From Metridium senile (Eukaryota; Cnidaria; Anthozoa; Actiniaria; Metridiidae): 64,000 bases of DNA. A program made the position numbers and the translations under genes. The stretch lies in NCBI GenBank assembly GCA_949775045.1, contig OX459104.1, positions 4,316,306 through 4,380,305 on the forward strand, in the 5' to 3' direction. The notes under the pieces are model-generated. The model saw only the letters and a list, made by a program, of their open reading frames with translations. It was not told the origin of the DNA and ran no database searches. Below are positions 31,893 to 43,619 of the stretch, one piece after another. The first letter of the stretch is position 1, and every line of letters begins with the position of its first letter.

Positions 31893-32352
31893 CCGGAGTA
31901 ACTAATCGATGAAATCTATTAATCGATAAAATCGATATTAATCAATACTAATCAATCGATTATTATCGGAAATCGATAAAAATCGATATTCAGCTTTGCT
32001 GTGATTATCGATTTTATCGATTTCTAGCGATTTTTTATCTTTTTCGTTTTGGACTGAATTTATTATTAAATGATTACGTAGAGAAAAGCTCGCGCTCTAC
32101 AAGCCTGGCCAATATCAACCAAAGACTAAATAATTGTAAAAATAAACAACCTGAAATAAAGCTGCATAATTAAAACTGTGTTTTTGATAGATTTTATTTT
32201 TGGTACTTAGCGAAAGTAATCGATATTAATCGATATTTCTAGATTTTTTTGTGATTATCGATTACCGATACTAATCAGTTGATTATTATCGATTAATATC
32301 GATTTATCGATTAGCTTTCCGATGATCGATTTTCATCGATTAGTTACTCCGG
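31893..32352. mobile_element. 460-bp element of ATCGAT repeats with TIRs
   Basis: Termini ccggagtaactaatcgatga and complement. Both ends carry clusters of atcgatatt/aatcgata, flanking a unique AT-rich centre. Confidence 0.8.
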
Positions 32353-32837
32353 AACAAAAAGTAGATGATTTTTAGATAAAAGCTATTTGCTTTTAGATTT
32401 ACGGCAAATTTTTAGCGTTCATAGCAAGGCTTCGATCGCTTTCAAACACATATTTAGCTTAATACCCGAAAAAAATGATGCTTTCTTCGTATTCGTTTAC
32501 GAAATAATTTCTTAGTTAAATACTATAATAGGCTAAAACAATATTTTTAACACAAATATCAATATTATGTAACCTAATTATTTTTGGTTATTTCGAGTTG
32601 AAAAGATTTTCTATCTGTGACGTTAGTGACTACCGCTTGAAGTGAACAAAAACGCGGAAAAAAGTCCACAAAATGAAAGTAAAATATACATTTTTAAGGA
32701 TCCTACGTTAACATTTAAAATGAGAAAGAATGAGTGACAATGAACTATGATTTGGAAAAAGAGAATGGAGGAACTCAATGTGTAATCGGCTGCATCCAGC
32801 AATTGGGCTTCCTGTGGTTTTTACAATAGACCATTTC

Positions 32838-33007
32838 ACAGTTCTTTTTGATAGACCCCAGCCTCGAATAGCGTGTAATATATTCTTTTAAGGAACGAAC
32901 ACATCAAACAAACAATTTAAACAATTTAAAATATCACTGGCTGTAGTTAAATTCTAAAAAATATATTACACGCTATTGAGGCTGAGGTTGATTGATTGAG
33001 AACTGTA
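32838..33007. mobile_element. foldback element
   Basis: Arms cagcctcgaatagcgtgtaa and near-complement at 32955-32990. Confidence 0.8.
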
Positions 33008-33227
33008 AAATTATGGTTGATTGCCTGACATAAAAAAGCATTGCTTTGAATTAATAAATGATAATAGCAAAGATGATAATAATAATAATACAGATACATG
33101 AAAAAAATATTGGCAGAAATTAGACTAGAATTGTATTTCACTTATACAACAAGCACATTTCAATTCATAACTATAATGGTGATGATGATAAACATGTAGT
33201 CAATACGTTTTGTTAATATTTTTTCAG

Positions 33228-33259
33228 TGTTAGACAGCTGACTGCGTTCTCAATCCACC
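33228..33259 (+). other. 5' UTR part of plus ELOVL exon 1
   Basis: The acceptor ttttttcag at 33219-33227 precedes 32 untranslated bases, implying an upstream non-coding exon. The best candidate ends at 31435. Confidence 0.55.
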
Positions 33260-33314
33260 ATGACTACCACACAGCGTTTAAGAGAGTATTATGAGTTCGT
33301 CATGGCCAAGGGAG
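33260..33314 (+). CDS. ELOVL: plus ELOVL exon 1 (coding start)
   Basis: ATG at 33260 in context ccaccATGAC. It encodes [18 protein letters not shown] and ends in phase 1 at GGAG/gtgagt. The UTR stretch 33228-33259 follows a strong acceptor (ttttttcag). Confidence 0.9.
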
Positions 33315-36300
33315 GTGAGTCACATAAATTTAAGTAAAGCCAACCTTATTTTGCATTGTAACTTGTGACAGTCATTACTCTGCAAACAGATCCACCTTTC
33401 TCCCCCGCTGAAAAGCGAGAGAAAAATGGCTCTGACGACTCCCAATAATTACCCTGTTGAGCATGTGTGAGGGTGACGTAATATGACGTAGGTCAAATTT
33501 CAACGAAAATTCACAAATGCTGGTGACATAGGCGGGAAAAACGTATGCGGTTTTAAACCCGTACACTTGATGGATAACCCATAATTTTTACATCTGAAAG
33601 TTTGGATGTGATTATCGGGAGTCTGCAGAGCAATTTTTCTCTAGCTTTTCGGTGGGGGAGAAAGGTGGCTCTGTTCGCAGAGTAGACAGTCATTGACTGA
33701 CAATGCACTCATTTTACTCATCTCTCTCCATCAGTGTGCCGTGTTATGGGTATTTAAAGCTACTTAACGGTACATGGAATACTGTTGATGGCTGTGACAA
33801 TATAATGTAAGGCCTTGAAGTATATGAAACACATGTCATCATAATGACAACAGTTTAACATCTTAACCCCTGAAGAGTAATTAATGTTAAACTGGGTTTG
33901 CCAACCCTTACAACCAAAATGCATGCATAAAGAATAAACTGTTGACCACCACAGAAACGCTCTTGTAGATATATTTAAACCAAAACTTTACATGTATAAC
34001 AGAGTTTGGGTAAGGTCCAAGACCAAGTGAGTTACTGAGCGAGGTTTCTACAAATAAAATGAGATTAAATACACTTTAGATAAAACATGAATTATCTGTC
34101 TTAACCTATACTCATCCCACTGTTCTCATCTCCTAGCTTCCCCTCAGCAATGGAGTCTGATTACCCATTTATCCACAAACAAAACTATAGTGATAGTAAT
34201 GATGATAATTATTACTGTACAACTCGCAGTACCGTAGTCACTTACAAAAACTTTTGATGATTTTTGACATTTTTTCATCTCAATCGGACCAATTACAGAC
34301 ATCAAAGTTTCGTAAGTCTCTGCTTCTCAATATAAACTCCACCTGTCGATATAAACTTGTACCTGACTGGTCCGATTGAGATGAAAAAATGTCAAAAATT
34401 CATGAAAAGTTTTTGTAAGTGACTACGGTACGGAGAGTCGCACAGTAAAGTAATTCACTGTTAATGGTTTTCAGATCCAAGAACCCATGAATGGCCCTTG
34501 ATAGCCTCGCCCTGGCCAACGCTTTGTCTCATGACAATGTACCTCATCATCGTCAAAGTTGGACCTAAACTGATGGAGAATCGCAAGCCCTGGGATTTAA
34601 AGAACGTATTAGTTGTGTACAACTTTGGCCTGGTTATACTATCGGCGTACATGGTGTATGAGGTATTATATGCATGGTTGATGATATCATAATGATTATC
34701 AATATTAGTTTTAATAATATCATCACCATCATTATCTTTATCATCATTATTAAAAATTTTTAAAAAATCACTTTTTTAATGTCTCAATGTATTTAGCCAG
34801 TAGCTAATTGGGGAGACTCACAACACTACCATCATCAAAACCACTGTCATCATTATCACCATCATCATCACCACCATTGTCATCATCATCATTACCACCA
34901 CCACCATCATTATCTTCATTACCACTGTTGTCATCATCATCACCATCATTATTGCCATCATCACCACCACCATCGTCATCATCATCATTACCACCACCAC
35001 CATTGTCATGAACACCATCATTATCACCACCACCATGTCCATTGTCATCATCGTCATCACTGCTGTTGTCGTCATCACCACCATCATTATTGCAATCATC
35101 ATCATCACTATCTTCTTTACCACTGTTGTCATCATCATCACCACCACCACCATCATCATCATCATCATAAAAAGGCTGTTATTTAAATGATTGTATAATC
35201 GTTTTGTTACAGTTCATTGCCTCAATTCTGAGTATGCCAGATTTCAACTTATGGTGTGAGAAAGTCAAGTATGAAGATGATCCACGATTATTGAGGGTAT
35301 GTCCCACCATCTGTCTTCCCCAATAGACCAAATCTGCTAACACGTTGCTTTGTACGTTTTAATTAGTCTGAATCAAAACCTCTGGAAAAAAACTGTTGTT
35401 CCAAACATCCATGTGACATAAAAGCATAACGCGCCTTACCGTGGCCACCCAATTAATGTTTAGTACAAGTTAGCTTAGCATTCAAAAGTTTCTCTTTTGC
35501 TACACCTTTTCAAACTTAAACATCCTGGGAGGTTTTTCAGACACTTATAAACTTCACTCTTGTCTTCGCTTTGAACATTTCAAAGTGTTTACCGTTTGAC
35601 ACTCGGCATGTCTTTTATTTTAAGGTCAAATTCTCTCGCTTTCTGATTGGTTAATTTGTACAAAACTTTAATTAGGTGGCCACGGTAAGGTGCGTCATGC
35701 TGTAAAATACATAAGACTATAAATCTTATTCCCAAAATATTTGAATGGGGCCTAAACTAAATGTACATACAGCAACATGTTAGCCGATTTTGTCTATTAT
35801 AAAAATGCAAGGTTAGAATTTCATTTTTTTAGCTACATGATAAATAAGATCTTGTACAGATGAGCTCAACAAGCTAAATGGGCCGGACACAAGATAAAAA
35901 AATTTTTCCACAAAAAGCAAGGAACGACTGGGGCTTGAAAAGCAAGGCAGTGTTTTCCTACTCTTTGCTCTTTATTGCTATTGTAATAGCCTTTGATTTT
36001 CTGGAAATGTCAGATTGTCCATCACCAGAGATTATATGTAAGACAATTTCATATTTTAAATTTTAAATTTGAAACTGTAAAAGGCAGTTTGCTTAAAAAT
36101 GCAACTCAACTTTTTTGGCACTCGATAATTTGAAAATTCCGCTCACATTTAGCCAGTAATCTGGAATTTCTAACCCTGTATTATGGCAAAAATAACTAAT
36201 ATTTAACATGTTGATGTTGTTGTTTTCAGTTGGCTAGAGTTATCTATATCTACTACTTGTCCAAGTTTGTTGAATACTTTGATACGGTAAGAACGATTGA

Positions 36301-39300
36301 TTATGATTACAGTAAAACCCTGCATATAAGAACCAGTCAGGCTGAATTTGAATTGTTTTTTTTTTTTTTTGTAAAAAAAAGAGCCATGTGCAAAAGCATT
36401 GACCTGTATGTTAATATAATAGGAAGAAAGGTGTTGTAATGATGAAGTGAGTGATGCTAATAGAACCTAGATAGCCTGATTTCAAGTTGAGAACCATTTA
36501 TATATTAAGAACCCGTTCAGGCTGACTTGGAAAAATCTAGGTTCTTATATGCTAGGTTTTACTGTACTATAATAGATGATGGTTTAGATAATACAGTGTT
36601 GTGAAAAACAATGAAAGACATGTGAAAAAAAAAATACTGTAAAACCCTGTGAACTAAAATCTGTGGATAGTAAGTAAACTATTACACTTACCGGTATATT
36701 TGTAAGTTTTGAATTTTCACATTGTGGCCTGCGTGCTTGGTGTTTGGCTTGCTTGGCTGAAAGTTTTAGAGAGGGCAGTTTAATATTTGGTCTTGTATAT
36801 TATATATATATACCGGGTAATGTTTTAGCTCATGAACGCATTCACAGTCTTTGAGTGATCCTTTCAGATCATATCTTAAATCTTCCTCTCAAGAGCCTTT
36901 TTGTAGAAATGATCTGCTGTTAGTCTTTGGGCAGCTAGCACTCTTTGTTCTAATGTTTCTGTGAGCCGATGTATATTAATGATAATAAACTGGGGCTGTT
37001 GTTTCAGTTTTTCTTCATCCTACGTAAAAAGAACAACCAAGTCACTTTCCTTCATGTCTACCATCATGCCACAATGTGTCTATTATGGTGGATGGTTGTC
37101 AAGTGGATTGCCGGTGGTCTATGTAAGTATAATGAAACATCAAACCTATGCTAGTGTCTGTCCGCCTGCACTTCTGAACAAAAACAGACTTGATTTGCAA
37201 AATTTGTGTTTAAAATATATGATGGCAATGATGATGGAGATGATGATGATAATTATTTGTGTGTTGATGAAGATGATGATGGAGATGATGATAATTATTT
37301 GTGTGTTGATGAAGATGATGATGGAGATGATGATAATTATTTGTGTGTTGATGAAGATGATGATGATGGAGATGATGATAATTATTTGTGTGTTGATGAA
37401 GATGATGATGGAGATGATGATAATTATTTGTGTGTTGATGAAGATGATGATGATGGAGATGATGATAATTATTTGTGTGTTGATGGAGATGATGATAATT
37501 ATTTGTGTGTTGATGAAGATGATGATGGAGATGATGATAATTATTTGTGTGTTGATGATGATGATGGAGATGATGATAATTATTTGTGTGTTGATGAAGA
37601 TGATGATGGAGATGATGATAATTATTTGTGTGTTGATGAAGATGATGATGGAGATGATGATAATTATTTGTGTGTTGATGATGATGATGGAGATGATGAT
37701 AATTATTTGTGTGTTGATGAAGATGATGATGTAGATGATGATAATTATTTGTGTGTTGATGAAGATGATGATGGAGATAATGATAATTATTTGTGTGTTG
37801 ATGAAGATGATGATGATGGAGATGATGATAATTATTTGTGTGTTGATGAAGATGATGATGGAGATAATGATAATTATTTGTGTGTTGATGAAGATGATGA
37901 TGATGGAGATGATGATAATTATTTGTGTGTTGATGAAGATGATGATGTAGATGATGATAATTATTTGTGTGTTGATGAAGATGATGATGGAGATAATGAT
38001 AATTATTTGTGTGTTGATGAAGATGATGATGATGGAGATGATGATAATTATTTGTGTGTTAATGAAGATGATGATGGAGATGATGATAATTATTTGTGTG
38101 TTGATGAAGATGATGATGGAGATGATGATAATTGTGTGTTGATGAAGATGATGATGATGGAAATGATGATAATTATTTGTGTGTTGATGAAGATGATGAT
38201 GATGGAGATGATGATAATTGTGTGTTGATGAAGATGATGATGATGGAGATGATGATAATTATTTGTGTGTTGATGGAGATGATGATAATTATTTGTGTGT
38301 TGATGAAGATGATGATGGAGATGATGATAATTATTTGTGTGTTGATGATGATGATGATGGAGATGATGATAATTATTTGTGTGTTGATGGAGATGATGAT
38401 AATTATTTGTGTGTTGATGAAGATGATGATGATGGAGATGATGATAATTATTTGTGTGTTAATGAAGATGATGATGGAGATGATGATAATTATTTGTGTG
38501 TTGATGATGATGATGATGGAGATGATGATAATTATTTGTGTGTTGATTAAGATGATGATGGACTGATGATGATAATTATTTGTGTGTTGATGAAGATGAT
38601 GATGGAGATGATGATAATTATTTGTGTGTTGATGATGATGATGATGGAGATGATGATAATTATTTGTGTGTTGATTAAGATGATGATGGACTGATGATGA
38701 TAATTATTTGTGTGTTGAAGATGATGATGATGGAGATGATGATAATTATTTGTGTGTTAATGAAGATGATGATGGAGATGATGATAATTATTTGTGTGTT
38801 GATGATGATGATGATGGAGATGATGATAATTATTTGTGTGTTGATGGAGATGATGATAATTATTTGTGTGTTGATGAAGATGATGATGATGGAGATGATG
38901 ATAATTATTTGTGTGTTAATGAAGATGATGATGGAGATGATGATAATTATTTGTGTGTTGATGATGATGATGATGGAGATGATGATAATTATTTGTGTGT
39001 TGATTAAGATGATGATGGACTGATGATGATAATTATTTGTGTGTTGATGAAGATGATGATGGAGATGATGATAATTATTTGTGTGTTGATTAAGATGATG
39101 ATGGACTGATGATGATAATTATTTGTGTGTTAATGATGGTGATAATGATGGAGATGATGATGATGATGATTTATGTGTTGATGATGATTGTTGTGGTGGA
39201 GATGATCATGATGATTATGATAAAGGATTTTCATTTGATTTTTCCTTCTCTTTTTCTCAAAAGAAGAACCTTTTTCCAAAATTCACTTCCAACTTTGTGC

Positions 39301-41654
39301 TAAAATTACAAACAAAAAAAACCTTAATGTTCTTTTATAATATTTTGTGATGTTTTTCTTTGTTCTTTCCAGCTTACTTTGGCGCCACAGTAAACAGCTT
39401 TATCCACATCATCATGTACTTGTACTATGGTCTGTCCGCCATGGGACCTGGCGTCAGGAAGTACCTCTGGTGGAAAAAATATCTAACCAAGATGCAACTG
39501 GTGAGTGAAACTTTGCATTTCAATTACTATAATTTTGAAAACTGCTGTACTTTGAAACTACTGCAGTTTTTGTAAGAGTTATAATGAATTTTTGCATTAC
39601 AATTACTATATGAAAGCTGCTGTACTATGACACTTACTGCAGTTTTCATAAGGTTGTACTGTGAAACTTTGCATTACAATTACTATATGAAAACTGCTGT
39701 ACTATGACTCTTACTGCAGTTTTTGTAAGGTTGTACAGTGAATTTTTGCATTATAATTACTATATGAAAACTGCTGTACTATGACTGCAGTTTTCATAAG
39801 GGCAAAAAGGATTGTTAGTAAAACTTTGCATTACTAGGCCTTTTGCAATAACAGGTCATGTGACCCTACCCCTTTTAAATTGAGCAGCTGTGTCAAAATG
39901 AACATCAGAAATGAAAAGAGCATCTCAACATTAGTAAGAAGGTGAAATACCAGCTTATAAAATGTAACACAAGGGAAATGGCATTAAATTTAAAATTCAA
40001 TATTTTGTAAGGATTTGTATGGAAAATATGCTTGGTGGGCAAAGCTATACTCAACATTATGAGCTAAAACTTATTACTAATATGGAGGTGCTCTTTTCAT
40101 TTCTGATGTTCATTTTGACACAGCTGCTCGATTTAAAAGTGGCAGGGTCACGTGACCTGTTGTTGCAAAAGGCTATTTACTATATGAAAACTGATGTGCT
40201 GTGTCACTGCAGTTTTCATAAGATTGGTTCAAATCATTAATAGTTGTAAAATCAATTGTTTAGAGTGTAAAAAGTTTAAACATTTAAAAATTAAATTGAT
40301 AAAACTAAGCATTTGCATGAAAAGAGCTATGTCACTATCCATAAAAAAAAGATTTAAACCAGAATGGAAAATTGCTGTTTATAATACAATTATTGCCAGT
40401 ATGAAACAAATTAATTAAGCAACCGATTTTAAGTAATATTTGCGGTAATTTCTTTCGCCATTTTTTTTTTTGTTCCATTTTCTCATTTTTACGAGCATGA
40501 TTTAAGATAACTACACCCTTTAAGTTATAAGCAATTCTTTTCACTGCAGCCTCTTGAGCTTTTCTCTCCTCTTTAACATAATATAAAAGTACTACCGATA
40601 ATGCATGCATGGGCACTTAACGTAATACTGCATATCAATACCATAGGGAAAAAAATAAACCAAAATGTGTAAACACGGTAATTTATCGACCATGTAAAGG
40701 GTTTGAAATCAGTGTTTTGGTCCCACTTAGGGTTATAATGGCGAGAATGCCCACCAGCTGAGTTTTGTGGTCCCTTTTAGGGTATAAGATCAACAACGAT
40801 GCTTCTTTTCAAAGATTGATTTTTATTTTAATCCCCTTTCCGGTCCCACTTAGGGGTGAAATTTCATCACTGCCACACCCATCATCTCAAAATACAGGTC
40901 CCTTTTAGGTGTCATTTTAGAATTTCCGACGAGGACCCCCGCTCCCTTTGATAAGGGAGTCCCGCCCCCCTCCCCCCGCAGTGAAAATGGTCCCCCCATT
41001 TTTCTGTATGGTATTGGTTGCAAGTGTATGCAATGCTTTCAACAAACATAAATTTTTGTTTCAAAACGCAAGAGACCATTGAAGTGCAATTCACTACAAG
41101 TACCAGAAGATTTTCTTTGTCAACTTCATGTGAAATTATAAGTTCTACAATTCTCAAGATTCACCTTAGAGGTTAATATCGCCCTGGGACCCCCACAGTT
41201 GCCCTATACTACTTTGTCTGGCTGCGTACCTAGCCTGGTCATACTTGTGATGTAGTGGCTAACACATCGGACTAGCAAAGCCGAAACCGTGGGGTTCAAA
41301 TCCTGCCAAGGGCATATAATTTATATTTTTCTCATGTATCTCTTTTCTCAAGAGGAATCAAAATATGTAAAATAACATTGTCATTGTGAAAATATCTTAT
41401 TATCATACGTTGAAAGCATTGTATACCAGTAATAATCGCATGTTAATTGGCTGACTGGTGTTGTTACTCAACAGATCCAGTTTCTGGCCGTGATATATAC
41501 CGCTGGGTATGCACTATTGCACGAGGAGTGTGGCATGCCCCGTTTCTTCCTGTGGCTACAACTTGGCTATGGGTTCACTCTGTTAATGCTATTCTCTCAC
41601 TTTTATATGATAACTTACACAAACAAGAACTCAAAGAATGAGAAAAAGGAATAA
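33260..41654 (+). CDS. ELOVL: ELOVL very-long-chain fatty acid elongase paralogue, complete (exons joined 33260-33314, 34475-34662, 35213-35296, 36230-36286, 37008-37122, 39373-39500, 41475-41654)
   Basis: Predicted 3-ketoacyl-CoA synthase of the ER membrane, 268 residues from seven exons with all phases matching. Motifs are VEYFDT (about 123-128), KKNNQ and the catalytic HVYHH box (144-148), [13 protein letters not shown] and [16 protein letters not shown]. The C-terminus KNEKKE is lysine-rich but not a perfect KKxx. Intron positions are the same as in the minus-strand neighbour, and exons 2, 4 and 5 have identical lengths (188, 57, 115), so the two arose by an inverted duplication. SYFGAT is reminiscent of ELOVL2/5, and other parts of ELOVL4; substrate is unknown. 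Intron 5 (2.25 kb) is almost entirely a minisatellite. A second terminal exon lies at 44415-44579. Confidence 0.95.
33378..33684. mobile_element. foldback element in plus ELOVL intron 1
   Basis: Arms gatccacctttctcccccgc / complement and gactcccaataatt / cgggagtc. Confidence 0.85.
34214..34447. mobile_element. foldback element ending 28 bases before exon 2
   Basis: Arms taccgtagtcacttacaaaa and complement; catctcaatcggaccaatta and complement. Confidence 0.88.
34475..34662 (+). CDS. ELOVL: plus ELOVL exon 2 (188 bases)
   Basis: Acceptor gttttcag, donor TGAG/gtatta. It encodes [14 protein letters not shown], a membrane segment and [19 protein letters not shown]. Phase 1-0. Confidence 0.95.
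34690..35170. repeat. CAT/CAC array fused to a truncated SINE 3' end
   Basis: (atc)n and (cac)n tract in intron 2. At 34768-34828 lies atgtctcaatgtatttagcc and gctaattggggagactca, the 3' end of the SINE seen at 60495. Confidence 0.92.
35213..35296 (+). CDS. ELOVL: plus ELOVL exon 3 (84 bases)
   Basis: Acceptor gttacag, donor GAGG/gtatgt. It encodes [14 protein letters not shown] and then [11 protein letters not shown]. Phase 0-0. It has one codon more than the minus-strand counterpart. Confidence 0.93.
35424..35707. mobile_element. MITE with TIRs, copy 2 (opposite orientation to 13831)
   Basis: Ends gcgccttaccgtggccac and ggccacggtaaggtgcgtc. Internal block complementary to copy 1. Confidence 0.9.
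35720..36229. other. plus ELOVL intron 3, unassigned part
   Basis: Single-copy AT-rich sequence; a short open frame at 35878 has no support. Confidence 0.4.
36230..36286 (+). CDS. ELOVL: plus ELOVL exon 4 (57 bases)
   Basis: Acceptor gttttcag, donor TACG/gtaaga. It encodes [19 protein letters not shown] with the ELO motif KFVEYFDT. Phase 0-0. Confidence 0.95.
36309..36566. mobile_element. TIR element in plus ELOVL intron 4
   Basis: Ends acagtaaaaccctgcatata and complement, starting 22 bases after the exon 4 donor. Confidence 0.85.
37008..37122 (+). CDS. ELOVL: plus ELOVL exon 5, histidine box (115 bases)
   Basis: Acceptor gtttcag, donor CTAT/gtaagt. It encodes [20 protein letters not shown] and then [18 protein letters not shown]. 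Phase 0-1. A 2-kb GAT-rich minisatellite begins about 95 bases after the donor. Confidence 0.97.
37218..39205. repeat. 2-kb minisatellite filling plus ELOVL intron 5
   Basis: Units of 33-39 bases, gatgatgataattatttgtg plus tgttgatgaa and a variable number of gat triplets. About 55 units with local higher-order duplications (for example around 38260-39100). Long Asp-rich and Met-rich open frames here are periodicity artefacts. Confidence 0.97.
39373..39500 (+). CDS. ELOVL: plus ELOVL exon 6 (128 bases)
   Basis: Acceptor tttccag, donor ACTG/gtgagt. It encodes [39 protein letters not shown]. Phase 1-0. A phase-0 end allows splicing to either last exon (41475 or 44415). Confidence 0.97.
39507..40225. 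repeat. approximately 80-bp tandem repeat, interrupted by a foldback
   Basis: Units gaaactttgcattacaatta and ctatatgaaaactgctgtac with ctgcagttttcataag. Four units run to 39800; the fifth is split by the element at 39837-40171. Confidence 0.9.
39837..40171. mobile_element. 335-bp foldback inserted in the tandem repeat
   Basis: Ends ggccttttgcaataacaggt and complement with ta on both sides. Arms also share gcagctgtgtcaaaatgaac. Confidence 0.9.
40230..40680. other. plus ELOVL intron 6, unassigned
   Basis: AT-rich single-copy sequence without supportable features. Confidence 0.4.
40715..40930. repeat. degenerate repeat GGTCCCxxTTAGGG
   Basis: Four spaced occurrences of ggtcccacttagggt or ggtcccttttaggg. 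Confidence 0.7.
41245..41310 (+). mobile_element. tRNA-like sequence, probable SINE head or tRNA pseudogene
   Basis: A-box-like tgtagtggctaacacatcgg and a perfect B box ggttcaaatcc 40 bases later. The anticodon stem pairs poorly (tcgg/ccga) and the acceptor stem is not convincing. Confidence 0.45.
41475..41654 (+). CDS. ELOVL: plus ELOVL exon 7 (terminal, version A)
   Basis: Acceptor tcaacag. It encodes [20 protein letters not shown], the last helix [15 protein letters not shown] and [11 protein letters not shown], then TAA at 41652-41654. Just downstream at 41755-41811 is a degenerate echo of the tail coding sequence (aacaagaactccaaaaatga), suggesting a small local duplication. First candidate poly(A) signal AATAAA is at 42705. 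Confidence 0.95.
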   Translation: MQFLAVIYTAGYALLHEECGMPRFFLWLQLGYGFTLLMLFSHFYMITYTNKNSKNEKKE

Positions 41655-42345
41655 GGTTATTTAAGTTGTTGCTTCTCACTTTTGAATGATGTTTTTGAAA
41701 AATGACAAAATGAAATGTAAAAGAGAAATGAAGTTGTTGTAAACTTTTGCTTTTTGGAACAATTACATACTTGAACAAGAACTCCAAAAATGAGAAAAAG
41801 GAATTAAGCAAGTGTTCTTGTTACTCACATTTGAATGATGTATTTGAAAAACATGGCAAAATTAAATTAAAACATAGGAGTAAAGTTCCAGTAAACTTTT
41901 TGCTTCAAATTTTCAAATTATGTACTTATAGAGAGCACAAAAACAATGAAAATAGGAGTAAAATAAGTTTTAGTTTCTTGACTTCAAAAACTGTACTTTT
42001 TTTTAAAGAAAAATTGGAGTAAAGTTCTTTTCAGTATTATTTTCATAGGATAGTGGACTTGGGAAATGACAAAAAGAATGAAAAACTGATTTTCTTCTTC
42101 TTTAGTTTGCTATGTTAATGTATCTAAAAAGGAAAATTTTTGGTTAAGATGAACAATTGAAATATTTAATTTTTTTATAATTTTGTATTGTTATTAATTT
42201 TTCTGTAAAAAGGTCATTCTAAAACCAAATCAAAATACGGCGACCAATTTGTTCTCGACTGGCTAGCATCTAATACATGTGAAAACTCTATTATATTTTA
42301 ATATGAATGTGAGGTTAGTCAGTCAAGAATAATAGCAGGTCTGAC
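41655..42345. other. plus ELOVL 3' UTR (version A) and following AT-rich sequence
   Basis: Contains two echoes of gaactc(c)aaa(g)aatgag and several aaaatgaaa stretches. Nothing else recognised. Confidence 0.45.
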
Positions 42346-42348
42346 ACA

Positions 42349-42516
42349 AGCCTGCAGAGCAGGCGTTCTTTTGGCTTTTTAGAGAATTTAGGATCTTGGG
42401 TTTCCTGTGTTACTTTTTTGACCGCGCGAAATATGGATTGCTCGCCCGTTCAACACAGGAAGCCCAAAACCCGATTTCCCCCAAAACCCGAAAGAAGGCC
42501 TGTTTTGCAGGCTAGT
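42349..42516. mobile_element. foldback element
   Basis: Ends agcctgcagagcaggcgttc and complement-like tgttttgcaggct, with inner tttcctgtgtta / acacaggaagccca. Confidence 0.8.
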
Positions 42517-42931
42517 CTGACACCATATTTTGGCTCAGTTTATTGTATCATTAAAGTCGATATAAAACCAATAGCTGGCTGCATTTAAAGGTTAGGACAA
42601 AGCTACATCGCTTGTGAATTAGTTATTAGGTAAAGATTTCTGAAAAAAATTACCAGGAATTCCAGTAGATTTGTTATTGCAACTAGGATGTGACATTAAA
42701 AAATAATAAATAAATAAAAACACATAAGAATGCTTGTATCGTCATATTATAAACTTATGAAACAATAAATAACCCCACGATAAATAGACACACTTACAAC
42801 CTTGGAAAAGTTTGAGCCCCATGTGAGAAATGAGCCCACAACCTTCCGATTATCAAGACATGCTCTGCCACTATGGGAACCAACGGTTGAGTGTGTCGAA
42901 TATACTGCATGTATGTATAGTACTATTGGTA

Positions 42932-43124
42932 AAGGCCTGGGCAAACGGTTTGAACATTTACATCAACATCCGTTCGATTTTGTTGAATGGCAATGTTTAA
43001 ACGCTTTTAAACTCTTTCAAAATCGATTCAACATGTTTCAACAATGTTTGAAGAGTTTAAAAGCGTTTCAACAAAATCGAATGGATGTTGAAGCAAATGT
43101 TGAAACCTTTTCCCCGGGCCCTAA
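42932..43124. mobile_element. interspersed foldback (family with 12755, 21374)
   Basis: ggcctgggcaaacggtttga start; inverted ccgttcgattttgttgaatg / caaaatcgaatggatgttga. Confidence 0.82.
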
Positions 43125-43175
43125 CATAAACATATAAATTAATGCTTGCTGATAAACGTATAAACACTGCACGCA

Positions 43176-43271
43176 GCTAACATAGCGTGAGAAAACAGAC
43201 ATTTGCTCCTCGTCCCCTCTAGTTTCGCGGGGGACGAGGAGCGAAACAACGTCTGTTTTCTCAGGCTAAGC
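43176..43271. mobile_element. short foldback element
   Basis: Arms gcgtgagaaaacagacattt and complement around cctctagtttcgcg. Confidence 0.85.
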
Positions 43272-43619
43272 TAAGCATGGTTTTAAAAATAAACGGGAAA
43301 TCTCAATGGTCATAAACGAATAGTGCCATAATGCTTTACGTATACTTTTGTAAAATAATAATCTTGATTGTTATATTTCATACTCATTTTGTGGACCCTG
43401 AAGTTTTCATCAGACTCATAGAAATGTTAAATCCTCTCTCTTCCCTTAATTCCTCTTCCCATTCAAACATCCCAACACCGACACATACACATATACACTA
43501 ACAAACAATTTGAAAAAGAACATCTACTAAAAGCAACCCACAGTGTCCACCTGGAGGTCTTTGTCAAAAACGTTCCCAATGAGTTTCTATGCTAATTTAT
43601 TAAATATATGAGTCAAACC

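Noticed and set aside
37206..38566. Frames of up to 340 codons rich in Asp or Met
   Set aside because: They lie in an intron minisatellite with triplet periodicity, between two firm ELOVL exons.
41245..41310. Functional tRNA gene
   Set aside because: The B box is perfect but the anticodon and acceptor stems do not pair well; better read as a SINE head or pseudogene.
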